A DNA stretch of 58,198 nucleotides from a virus. The notes beneath the pieces were generated by a model. It saw nothing but the letters and a program-made list of their open reading frames with translations. It did no database searches and was not told the origin of the DNA. Positions 40,764-47,374 of this stretch are shown in pieces. Both the position numbers and the translations under genes were made by a program. The first letter of the stretch is position 1. Each line of letters starts with the position of its first letter. The stretch spans positions 1-58,198 of the IMG/VR virus record IMGVR_UViG_3300020215_000057; one strand, given 5' to 3'.

Positions 40764-41244
40764 ATGTTGTGTCCCTGGTTGTATGAATTTTTATCATGGA
40801 TATCGGCCGAGCGAATTATGTAATGAGCATGGCGGGGGTTATGGCAATGAGCGGGACCAACAACCCCCCGCGCCGCCGATAACGCCGCTCATGGCTGAGG
40901 TGCTAAACGAGATGGCGAACAGTAATGCAGAGCCGCCGACCGGCCAGAGTGAGGCTGTTGCTCGCCCTATTTACGACGAGCTTGTAGCTCGCGCCGACCG
41001 CCTTGAGCTTCGCGTGAAGGAACTGGACCAATACCTTGATGCTCAATGCCGCATAGGAATGGAATATAAAGACAAAATCGCGGCGCTTTCGGACGACAAT
41101 GAAAAGCTGCGTTCCGCCATTGAGCGCGTTGAGGCAAGAGTAAAATTCTGGCTAAGTTTGTCGGCCATGTCCATTTCCTCGCAGGGGTACGCATTTGCGA
41201 AGGACATTAATAAAGCCCTCGGGCGCGCAACGGAGGAGACATGA
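40756..41244 (+). CDS. zinc-knuckle plus coiled-coil cluster protein, paralog of 1379-2071
   Basis: A 162-aa protein with GTG start. The Cys-rich N-terminus (CCVPGCMNFYHGYRPSELCN) differs from that of the 230-aa paralog, but the Pro-rich linker, EPPTGQ, the coiled-coil blocks and the final ALGRATEE are shared. The head has been exchanged while the shaft was kept. Function unknown. Confidence 0.65.
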   Translation: MTRCCVPGCMNFYHGYRPSELCNEHGGGYGNERDQQPPAPPITPLMAEVLNEMANSNAEPPTGQSEAVARPIYDELVARADRLELRVKELDQYLDAQCRIGMEYKDKIAALSDDNEKLRSAIERVEARVKFWLSLSAMSISSQGYAFAKDINKALGRATEET

Positions 41245-41477
41245 AAGTATTTATTTTAAGGTGGACGCTTGGACTGTTTTTTCACTTACTCAATAAAACC
41301 ATGCCGAAATGTCGGTGTTGTAAATATTTTTGTGACCCGGGAATATACCGCTGGGATGGAAATTATTATTGCATGATGTGTGGGGCGGGCGACAAACAGC
41401 CACTTGGCTTTATTAAAAAGCTGTGGCTCACGATAACATTCGAGCATAAGCGCTGGAAATGGACGAGGCTCACATGA
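41241..41477 (+). CDS. small protein with zinc ribbon and hydrophobic N-terminus
   Basis: A 78-aa protein. Residues 1-18 are hydrophobic (MKVFILRWTLGLFFHLLN), then CRCC and CMMC form a zinc ribbon. It lacks a close match in cluster 1. Overlaps both neighbours by 4 bp. Confidence 0.55.
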   Translation: MKVFILRWTLGLFFHLLNKTMPKCRCCKYFCDPGIYRWDGNYYCMMCGAGDKQPLGFIKKLWLTITFEHKRWKWTRLT

Positions 41478-41791
41478 CCACCCCTGAGCGCCCGGCGAGG
41501 GAGTTTTGGATAGATCTTGCAATGGCCCATGGCGACCCCTATGACTTTGTTAGCGAGGGCGAACCTCATGATCATCCGAGCTCAACCAATATCCATGTAA
41601 TAGAATATGAGCCCGTCATGCGCTTGCTTGAGAAGGCGCTGGAGGTATTGGATGATGCAAAGAAAAAGCTCGAGGTTTATTATGATCAGACGAGCGGCGA
41701 ATACGCGGGCGGCCCAGAGAGCAGTAGGTTGATTTCGCAAATCCGCGCCACGGCGGAACGGCTGAGGAAATTTATGGGAGGCCAGAAGTGA
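41474..41791 (+). CDS. fusion-like cluster protein (second case)
   Basis: A 105-aa protein. The first ten residues (MTTPERPARE) match the start of the protein at 2478-2723. The body (FWIDLAMA at the start, YEPVMRLLEKALEVL in the middle) matches the protein at 2720-3007. In cluster 1 these are two adjacent genes, so this one looks like their in-frame joint. Confidence 0.7.
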   Translation: MTTPERPAREFWIDLAMAHGDPYDFVSEGEPHDHPSSTNIHVIEYEPVMRLLEKALEVLDDAKKKLEVYYDQTSGEYAGGPESSRLISQIRATAERLRKFMGGQK

Positions 41792-42018
41792 TTTATCCGA
41801 ACGCGGGCGCCGAAGAATGGGCCGAAAAACACAGTCTTCCTATTGTGGATTATCTTTGTCCGAAGTGTCGGGAAACTTTTAAAACGGATATTCCTTTTAT
41901 CATGAAGGACCTTGTGGGCCTTGAATCTAGAAAACACGAGTGCGGTCCAAACTACATGACAGCGGTAATGAGGCCAAGGAGTACTGAAGATATAAAATGG
42001 TTTGATAAATTAATTTAA
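41788..42018 (+). CDS. small zinc-ribbon protein ending cluster 2
   Basis: A 76-aa protein, GTG start. LCPKCRETF and a later C-G-P form a half or full zinc ribbon. It overlaps the upstream gene by 4 bp. The structured RNA begins in its stop region. Confidence 0.55.
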   Translation: MIYPNAGAEEWAEKHSLPIVDYLCPKCRETFKTDIPFIMKDLVGLESRKHECGPNYMTAVMRPRSTEDIKWFDKLI

Positions 42019-42276
42019 ACCCGCGTCGTCTGCGGCGTGGAAAGCTGTGGTAGCGGATTGATCGGCCAACGTAGCTTGATCATGACTGAAATAGGTTCGC
42101 CACTGGAGACACGCAGAGTTTGGCTATAGCGTGCATGCGAAAGCCATCTTGAACGTTGCAACAAATAGCCGTTCAGCCAGAGTCGCGACTGGCCATGCGG
42201 TGATAGGGTTTTCCCGCAAGGGTTGGTTCTAGAAACGGTGCGACCGGTCCGGAGCCAGCCCGAGCGGGGTTTTTAT
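42017..42276 (+). ncRNA. structured intergenic RNA element C
   Basis: No good frame in 42019-42336. AAACCCGC (42017-42024) can pair with GCGGGGTTT (42264-42272, one bulge), enclosing the element and ending at a T run. Internal blocks GTGGTAGC, GGCCAA, TGGAGACACGC, AGCCAGAG and AGTCGCG match element B at 32682-32870 in the same order, with varied spacers. The last 25 or so bases match the end of element A at 3030-3181. Conserved blocks with changing spacers are typical of a structured RNA. Confidence 0.65.
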
Positions 42277-42300
42277 CCGCCAAGGTGAGAGTGGCGGAAA

Positions 42301-42326
42301 TAGCGTATGTACGCTAAAGTGTACAT
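42301..42326. promoter_or_regulatory. palindrome TAGCGTA-TG-TACGCTA and a TGTACA site
   Basis: A perfect 7-bp inverted repeat at 42301-42316 is followed by TGTACA at 42321-42326, the same hexamer as the phage A switch operators. It lies just before the ATG at 42337. A possible operator for the small zinc-knuckle gene. Confidence 0.4.
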
Positions 42327-42336
42327 GGAGGTTTCG

Positions 42337-42444
42337 ATGGACACATGCTGGTTCTGCAAGCGCCCCTTGAATGAGTGCGAGTGCCCGAAGGTGGCGAAAA
42401 CGAATTATGCGCGAACGCTGTCACACAAAAGAAAACAAGTCTAG
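42337..42444 (+). CDS. 35-aa zinc-knuckle peptide, paralog of 3238-3339
   Basis: The first 25 residues (MDTCWFCKRPLNECECPKVA and on) equal those of the 33-aa peptide at 3238, with silent DNA changes; the tails differ. GGAGG lies upstream. It is the last gene of cluster 2. Directly after it the phage B sequence begins. Confidence 0.7.
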   Translation: MDTCWFCKRPLNECECPKVAKTNYARTLSHKRKQV

Positions 42445-42447
42445 TTC

Positions 42448-42467
42448 TGCTTACTAATTACTTAGCA
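42448..42467. promoter_or_regulatory. phage B 20-bp operator-like site 1
   Basis: TGCTTACTAATTACTTAGCA, near-palindromic. It ends 19 nt before the GTG of the metallophosphoesterase. On the other strand it differs from site 5 at only one base. Confidence 0.7.
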
Positions 42468-42486
42468 GTATGATGAAATTTAGGGA

Positions 42487-43194
42487 GTGAAGAAAAACTC
42501 TCGAGTACTAGTTATTGGCGATCTCCACTTCCCTTTCTGCCACCCCGATACAATGGCATTCCTGAAGGCTATTAAACGTAAGTATAAGCCCGACAGAGTG
42601 ATTCAAATTGGCGATGAGGTAGATGGTCATGCGTGGAGCTTTCACGATCCTGACCCAGATCTGCACTCACCAGGTGATGAATTAGGTAAGGCTAAGGCGT
42701 GGATCGATAAGCTTTATAAGCTATTCCCTGTGATGGATCTCATTGAATCTAATCACGGTTCGCTTTTCTATCGAAAGCAAAAGAAGGCTGGCCTTCCGAA
42801 ACAAATCTTTAAAAGTTATAACGAAATCTACGGCGTTGGCCCAAAGTGGAAATGGCACTATGATCTCACGATCGAGATGTCAAATGGCGCACTCTGCTAC
42901 TTTCATCACGGTAAATCAGCCAGTGTTGTAAAAGCTTCTCAGAGCATGGGAATGTCAATGGTCCAAGGGCACTACCATGAGTCGATGGGCGTCCAGTACT
43001 GGGCAAATAGCTTAGGCCTATACTTCGCAGCACAAACCGGATGCCTTATCGATGACGACGCCTTGGCGTTTGAATATAACGATAACAATCTTAAAAGGCC
43101 CCTAATCGGCTCGCTAATGATTTTAAATGGCGAGGCCCGATCAATCCCTATGGTTCTAAATAAGCGTGGCAGATGGATAGGTAAGCTTGTATGA
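42487..43194 (+). CDS. calcineurin-like metallophosphoesterase (phage B copy)
   Basis: A 235-aa protein, GTG start, aligned without large gaps to the phage A protein at 26291-27001 and clearly the same family member. Motifs GDLH, GDEVD, SNHG, FHHG and QGHYH are kept. The DNA differs at many third positions, so this is an old pair, not a recent copy. It opens a rightward unit behind operator site 1. Confidence 0.9.
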   Translation: MKKNSRVLVIGDLHFPFCHPDTMAFLKAIKRKYKPDRVIQIGDEVDGHAWSFHDPDPDLHSPGDELGKAKAWIDKLYKLFPVMDLIESNHGSLFYRKQKKAGLPKQIFKSYNEIYGVGPKWKWHYDLTIEMSNGALCYFHHGKSASVVKASQSMGMSMVQGHYHESMGVQYWANSLGLYFAAQTGCLIDDDALAFEYNDNNLKRPLIGSLMILNGEARSIPMVLNKRGRWIGKLV

Positions 43195-43550
43195 GCCCAG
43201 TCCATTACTACTCAGAACTCTATGACTTCGACTACTACTTCTTCCTTGGCTGGGAGCAGCAGGCTTTTATCGATTACGTCAAAAAGCACTTTGATCATGA
43301 GAGTGAATACGATGAGGATGCTAAAGGATCCACCGAGTTCAATAAGGACGCAAAGCCTAAGGCCATCTACGTTTGGATAAAACCAGGTCAGTGCATTCCT
43401 GCGGTCCTTGTTCATGAAGTGAAACATGTGGTGAGTGAAACCCATAAGTGGGTGGGCATCAAAGCTTGCCATAAGAATGATGAGGCTGAGGCGTACCTCA
43501 GCGAGCACCTTTACCGCAAAGCTCTGGGTATTGAGCCCGATCGGTCGTGA
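43191..43550 (+). CDS. HExxH metallopeptidase-like phage protein
   Basis: A 119-aa protein. VLVHEVKHVV gives an HExxH zinc site (HEVKH) and a downstream acidic NDEAEAY may supply a third ligand, as in small zincins. The N-terminus (YYSELYDFDYYFFLGWEQQA) is aromatic-rich. Similar proteins lie near tail genes in other phages; the substrate is unknown. It overlaps the previous gene by 4 bp. Confidence 0.65.
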   Translation: MSPVHYYSELYDFDYYFFLGWEQQAFIDYVKKHFDHESEYDEDAKGSTEFNKDAKPKAIYVWIKPGQCIPAVLVHEVKHVVSETHKWVGIKACHKNDEAEAYLSEHLYRKALGIEPDRS

Positions 43551-43553
43551 TCG

Positions 43554-43766
43554 ATGGATTATTCCGACTTTCAAAAGAAATTACTTAAGATCGTAGAGGA
43601 TGAGCTCCTAGATCGCCTCGAAGAGAATGAATCTAAGATCCACTGTGAGGCTGAGATACTAGAGATTGTAGCCGATTTGTATGACGAGGTTATCGCTCTC
43701 TCTGAGGATATCCGGGCTGGCGATGTAGGGCTTGATCGCCCTTCGCAAGGCGATTCAATTCATTAG
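43554..43766 (+). CDS. small acidic helical protein
   Basis: A 70-aa protein, very acidic, mostly helix (LLKIVEDELLDRLEENESKI). It overlaps the convergent gene by 4 bp. No family recognised. Confidence 0.5.
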   Translation: MDYSDFQKKLLKIVEDELLDRLEENESKIHCEAEILEIVADLYDEVIALSEDIRAGDVGLDRPSQGDSIH

Positions 43767-43990
43767 AAGCGCTTATTTTGTTCGCCTGGAATGAGTACAT
43801 GCTCACAGCCGGTGCGGGCTTTGATCTCTTCATCTAACCATTCATCAAGCCATAATCTTATGTTAGCTGCCACATCAACGCCAAGGCCTTTTGCCATGTC
43901 GATCTTTTGCCTGAGGGCTTTGGTTGGTCTGAGGTTATAGGGCTTACCGTTAAGCGCCTCTTTCATGATTGTCTTGTGTTTCTTTCCCAC
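43763..43990 (-). CDS. small DNA-binding-like regulator candidate
   Basis: A 75-aa protein. LRPTKALRQKIDMAKGLGVD followed by ANIRLWLDEWLDEE reads like a ribbon-helix-helix or short helix-turn-helix domain. It is divergent from the RuvC-like gene; operator site 2 lies between them. It may be the factor that binds the repeated sites, but this is inference. Confidence 0.5.
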   Translation of the reverse strand: MGKKHKTIMKEALNGKPYNLRPTKALRQKIDMAKGLGVDVAANIRLWLDEWLDEEIKARTGCEHVLIPGEQNKRF

Positions 43991-44018
43991 TAATCCATCC
44001 TTGATTTATTGGGTTAAT

Positions 44019-44038
44019 TGCTTAGTATATTATAAGCA
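44019..44038. promoter_or_regulatory. phage B 20-bp operator-like site 2
   Basis: TGCTTAGTATATTATAAGCA, near-palindromic, ends 14 nt before the RuvC-like GTG start. It lies between divergent genes. Confidence 0.7.
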
Positions 44039-44052
44039 GACCAAGGAGCGGT

Positions 44053-44556
44053 GTGGTAGTATTAGGAATTGATACTGGTAGCCAAGGTGCTTACGTAGCA
44101 CTTAGCGATCGAGCGAAGATAATCCATAAATTTGTGTTCTCCCATAACGATGAGGGCATCGATTTTAAGGCCTATATCGACGATTTGAAGAGCTTAAAAG
44201 AAACCGCCACCATTGCCTACGTCGAGAGTGTACATGCGATCTACGGGGCTAGTGCTGGCTCTACGTTCACCTTCGGCAGGAACTTTCAGCTTGCTCTCGA
44301 TGGACTGATGGCGGTAGGAATTCCCTTTAAGCTCGTACCTGCGAAGGAGTGGCAGAAGGCTTACTTCGTTGGCGCTGAGAAGGTATTTAAAAAGGGTAGT
44401 GAAACTAAGATTGATACGAAGGCGATGGCTTTAAAGTCAGCGCAAAAGCTTTTTAAGGGTGAGGACTTCATCGCAAAAAGGTCCGTCCATGATGGTTTAG
44501 TCGATGCGACTCTGATCGCACGCTACGGATTGATGAAGGAAAAAACAAAGTCATAG
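44053..44556 (+). CDS. RuvC-like Holliday junction resolvase
   Basis: A 167-aa protein, GTG start with AAGGAG. Retroviral-integrase-fold acidic residues are visible: D7 (GIDTGS), E58 (YVESVH), and H146-D147 with D151 (VHDGLVDA). It should cut four-way junctions in phage DNA. Phage A uses a RusA-type enzyme for the same job, so the two genomes differ here. Confidence 0.85.
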   Translation: MVVLGIDTGSQGAYVALSDRAKIIHKFVFSHNDEGIDFKAYIDDLKSLKETATIAYVESVHAIYGASAGSTFTFGRNFQLALDGLMAVGIPFKLVPAKEWQKAYFVGAEKVFKKGSETKIDTKAMALKSAQKLFKGEDFIAKRSVHDGLVDATLIARYGLMKEKTKS

Positions 44557-44569
44557 GAGGATTTTGATT

Positions 44570-44980
44570 ATGATTAGCCTACAGAACAATGCAGCAGTAA
44601 CACTCGCCACTAACCAAGCCATTGGCGCTGCGTTCGCCGATCTTGGTACGGATCCAATTATCGTCACCGGGAATCTCGATGCGCTTGCGCTCCTAGTGAA
44701 AATCGATAGAAACACTGCGACCGATATTACTTTTCAATTCGTTGGCTCTGATGATGCAGCCTTTACAGATACCTATAAACTCCTAATACAAACACCAAGC
44801 GCCACGAAAGTAAATGTCGAACCTTTGGTGTTTGAGCTCTCAGTCGATGCCGATCAAAACATCCTCCTCCCAGTGTCACTCGATGGCGTTGTTCCTTTCG
44901 GGAAGTGGCAGGTCAAGGCCTCTACTTCTACTGATGCGATAGTTCTGTCAGCTAAAGTCGTCCGCAAACAGGTGTACTAA
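44570..44980 (+). CDS. small beta-rich structural protein
   Basis: A 136-aa protein. ATG at 44570 fits AGGAGG 9 bp upstream better than a TTG at 44564. Ala/Thr/Asp-rich, strand pattern, likely a tail or fibre-associated protein, standing before the fibre gene as 24657-24998 does in phage A. No domain named. Confidence 0.55.
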   Translation: MISLQNNAAVTLATNQAIGAAFADLGTDPIIVTGNLDALALLVKIDRNTATDITFQFVGSDDAAFTDTYKLLIQTPSATKVNVEPLVFELSVDADQNILLPVSLDGVVPFGKWQVKASTSTDAIVLSAKVVRKQVY

Positions 44981-45984
44981 TGTTCACCGCGGGACTTGCT
45001 GGCGTGGTGAGCTCTGGCGGATCTAGTGTTACCGTTGATACATCGATCACGGACGGCTCAACAAACCCAGTCACGAATAATGCAATTCATGATGCTTTGG
45101 CCTTAAAGGCCGATCTTACTATTGACGTTCAGACTTTCTCAGCGAGCGGTACATGGACAAAGCCCGCTGGTAAATTTAATTCAGTCACAGTTTACATGGT
45201 AGGCGGCGGCGGCGGCGGAGGATCTGGTCGCCGAGGTGCTACGGGTACTTATACTGGAGGCGGCGGAGGTGGGGCTGGTGGCTCCTATAACGTCGCAAAA
45301 TTCACATACTCTTCTCTAGATGCTACCGTTGCCGTAACAATCGGTGCCGGTGGCACAGCAGGTGCTGCCCGAACAGCCGATGATACCGATGGCGCCGCTG
45401 GCGGTACAGGGGGCACGACAAGTTTTGGGAATCACTTTCAAGCTTTAGGTGGAGGAGCCGGCACTGGTGGGTCATCAGCCACGGCAGCTAACGGCGGGAC
45501 CACTCAAAGATCTTCAGTCTATGGAGCGCTGATCGCTTCAGCAAGCTCTAGCATTTCAGGCGTCAACGCTGGCGGTAGAAACGGGTCTTCCTCTGGTGGC
45601 GCAGGTGGTTCGATCTCAGGGCCTGGCGCTGGAGGCGGTGGTTCAGGTGGTTCATGTACATCGGCTAATGCGGCAGCAAACGGTGGCCTTGGCGGTACAG
45701 CTTTAACCGATTATCCAGCGATCACTCCAACGGGCGGCGCTGTAGGTACTGGAGGCGGTGCAGGTGGTAATGGTCAAACCTTTACGCCTACAGGAATCTA
45801 CCAGCATATCTTTGGAGCTTCAGGCGCTGGAGGCGGAGCAAGTGCAATAGCTGCGGCTGCTGGCACTGGTGGTAACGGTGCCTTTGGTAGTGGTGCAGGC
45901 GGAGGCGGTGGTAGCCGTAACGGGAATAACTCCGGAGCGGGTGGCGTAGGTGGCGATGGATATTGCTTAGTGGTAACGGAGTAA
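44980..45984 (+). CDS. glycine-rich tail fibre
   Basis: A 334-aa protein. Residues 18-50 carry the module VDTSITDGSTNPVTNNAIHD, shared with the phage A fibre at 24999. Residues 70-334 have many Gly runs (GGGGGG, GGAGTGG), typical of polyglycine-II sandwich tips that bind receptors, as in T2/T4-like adhesins. Its ATG overlaps the upstream TAA. Confidence 0.85.
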   Translation: MFTAGLAGVVSSGGSSVTVDTSITDGSTNPVTNNAIHDALALKADLTIDVQTFSASGTWTKPAGKFNSVTVYMVGGGGGGGSGRRGATGTYTGGGGGGAGGSYNVAKFTYSSLDATVAVTIGAGGTAGAARTADDTDGAAGGTGGTTSFGNHFQALGGGAGTGGSSATAANGGTTQRSSVYGALIASASSSISGVNAGGRNGSSSGGAGGSISGPGAGGGGSGGSCTSANAAANGGLGGTALTDYPAITPTGGAVGTGGGAGGNGQTFTPTGIYQHIFGASGAGGGASAIAAAAGTGGNGAFGSGAGGGGGSRNGNNSGAGGVGGDGYCLVVTE

Positions 45985-45989
45985 TTGAA

Positions 45990-46271
45990 ATGAATAGCGT
46001 TAGAAGATTTGCGATCATCGAAAAGGGCGTAGTAGAGAACATCATCGTATGGGATGAGCGCACGCCCTATCAGTTTCCAGAAGGCAAAAAGGTAGCACCC
46101 CTTGATAGTGAGAACGAACACCTGAAGATTGGCGATAAAATCAATAGCGTTGATGTGGAAATCTTTAAATCAGAAGAGATAAAGCCCATCGAAGTAGTAG
46201 AGGAAACTCCACCGCTACCAGAGAAAAAGCCAAAGCGCCCTTGGTGGAAAGTGCTACTTTTTATCAAGTAG
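45990..46271 (+). CDS. fibre-assembly-like or tail-associated small protein
   Basis: A 93-aa protein starting at 45990 (GTAATTGAA precedes). The opening RFAIIEKGVVENIIVWDERT is the common start of small proteins placed after tail fibre genes, and the Pro/Lys end is flexible. A role in fibre folding or attachment is inferred from position. Confidence 0.65.
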   Translation: MNSVRRFAIIEKGVVENIIVWDERTPYQFPEGKKVAPLDSENEHLKIGDKINSVDVEIFKSEEIKPIEVVEETPPLPEKKPKRPWWKVLLFIK

Positions 46272-46530
46272 CCACGTAGCGATCGAGCTCCGAATATAAA
46301 CACTCCATCAAATACTGGCGCTCCTGGATGTCAGCGACATGGTAGAGCATCTTCATATAATCCACAGGCAGCGTATGCTGACCGAGTTCAATCTGTGCGA
46401 TGAAGGAATTACTCACGCCAATGAGGCCCGCGAGATCACGCTGTGAGAGCCCACGATGCGCTCTAAACCACTTAGAGAAGAACACGATACCCTTAGGCTC
46501 ATTGCTTATTTTTTGTTTCTTAGCTGCCAT
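46264..46530 (-). CDS. XRE-family HTH regulator of phage B
   Basis: An 88-aa protein; I use the internal start MAAKKQKISN. LSQRDLAGLIGVSNSFIAQI is a clear HTH_3. It overlaps the integrase gene by 11 bp in the same leftward operon. It is a candidate for the protein that recognises the 20-bp sites, though its gene is far from most of them. Confidence 0.75.
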   Translation of the reverse strand: MAAKKQKISNEPKGIVFFSKWFRAHRGLSQRDLAGLIGVSNSFIAQIELGQHTLPVDYMKMLYHVADIQERQYLMECLYSELDRYVAT

Positions 46531-47053
46531 AGACCCCCCCAACAAAGAGTTTCTTAAGCTCTTCAACCTTATAAACATACGAGGAATAAACCAAGGTATT
46601 GTTAATATTGCGGTGCCCCAAAGCGAACTGCACGAGCCTGATATCTCGGTGGCGTTTGAATAATTCTATAGCAAAGGTGTGCCTTAGTTTATGGAGAGAC
46701 TTATCGCCAAGCCTGAAGTTCTGCCAGATCTGTCGGAACCTGCGCGTAGAGATTGGAAACAGAAGGTCGTTTGAACCGATACGGTTTTCACCCAAATAGC
46801 TTTTCAGGCGCTTCGCTAGTGAATCAGTCAGTGGTAGCTCTCGACTATCTGAGCCCTTAGCACCCCTAATAAAGATCATTTTGTCAGCCAGGTTTATATC
46901 ACTACCGATGGTTTGACTGATCTCTTCCTGACGAGCGCCAGTGAACAGCAATAGCTCTACAATCAACGCATCACGATCGCGCCTGGTAGAGAGTAGGGTG
47001 GTGAGTTCTTTTAATTCTGAGGCGTTTAAGTGGCTATCCTTATTGAGAGGCAT
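46520..47053 (-). CDS. int: short tyrosine recombinase of phage B
   Basis: A 177-aa protein containing only the catalytic domain: R41 (GARQEE), K66, H121-x-x-R124 (HKLRH), H147 (LGHRN) and Y156 (LVYSSY). No separate N-terminal core-binding domain is seen, a feature of FimB-like or truncated integrases. It could integrate phage B or act on an invertible segment. No attachment site was found nearby. Confidence 0.8.
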   Translation of the reverse strand: MPLNKDSHLNASELKELTTLLSTRRDRDALIVELLLFTGARQEEISQTIGSDINLADKMIFIRGAKGSDSRELPLTDSLAKRLKSYLGENRIGSNDLLFPISTRRFRQIWQNFRLGDKSLHKLRHTFAIELFKRHRDIRLVQFALGHRNINNTLVYSSYVYKVEELKKLFVGGVYGS

Positions 47054-47345
47054 GCTTCACCTCCGCAGTGGAGTAGATTGCTTGACAGATGTCGGACGAG
47101 AGGGCGCTTGAGGTGCCAAGATCCCATGCTAACCGTTTGATAGAGTAAACCTGATCGGGATGAACCTTTTTTCCAATATGCTTTTCAATGGAGGCTAAGG
47201 CTCTTAGGCCTCTCTGAGATTGCACCTCCATCTCGGCTCTCGCTTCGGGTGATAAGGGCTGATCGTCGATGAATATGTAGTGAGCGACCACTAGAAGAAT
47301 AAGAGCGTTTAACGATAGTGATAGATAGAATATTGCTTTTTTCAT
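47040..47345 (-). CDS. small periplasmic or membrane-anchored protein
   Basis: A 101-aa protein. Residues 4-27 (AIFYLSLSLNALILLVVAHY) form an N-terminal anchor, followed by a soluble helical region. AAGGATT precedes the start. It shares the leftward operon with the integrase. Function unknown. Confidence 0.6.
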   Translation of the reverse strand: MKKAIFYLSLSLNALILLVVAHYIFIDDQPLSPEARAEMEVQSQRGLRALASIEKHIGKKVHPDQVYSIKRLAWDLGTSSALSSDICQAIYSTAEVKHASQ

Positions 47346-47354
47346 TGGTATAAT
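47346..47354 (+). promoter_or_regulatory. extended -10 promoter of the embedded rightward gene
   Basis: TGGTATAAT at 47346-47354 is a full extended -10 (TGnTATAAT) that needs no strong -35. It points at the gene at 47375. Confidence 0.5.
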
Positions 47355-47374
47355 CCTTTTATTTGGGGGTTAAC

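Noticed and set aside
1-42444. A simple circular genome with terminal redundancy for phage A
   Set aside because: The two end regions match almost perfectly over only 114 bp and then diverge with gene gains and losses. A simple assembly overlap would be identical throughout.
43763-43990. A complete toxin-antitoxin pair in phage B with the 43554 gene
   Set aside because: The neighbour is convergent, not in the same operon, and has no toxin motif.
45788-46121. Two Pro/Leu/Arg-rich reverse frames over the glycine-rich fibre
   Set aside because: They arise from reverse reading of GGC/GGT runs and have no start signals.
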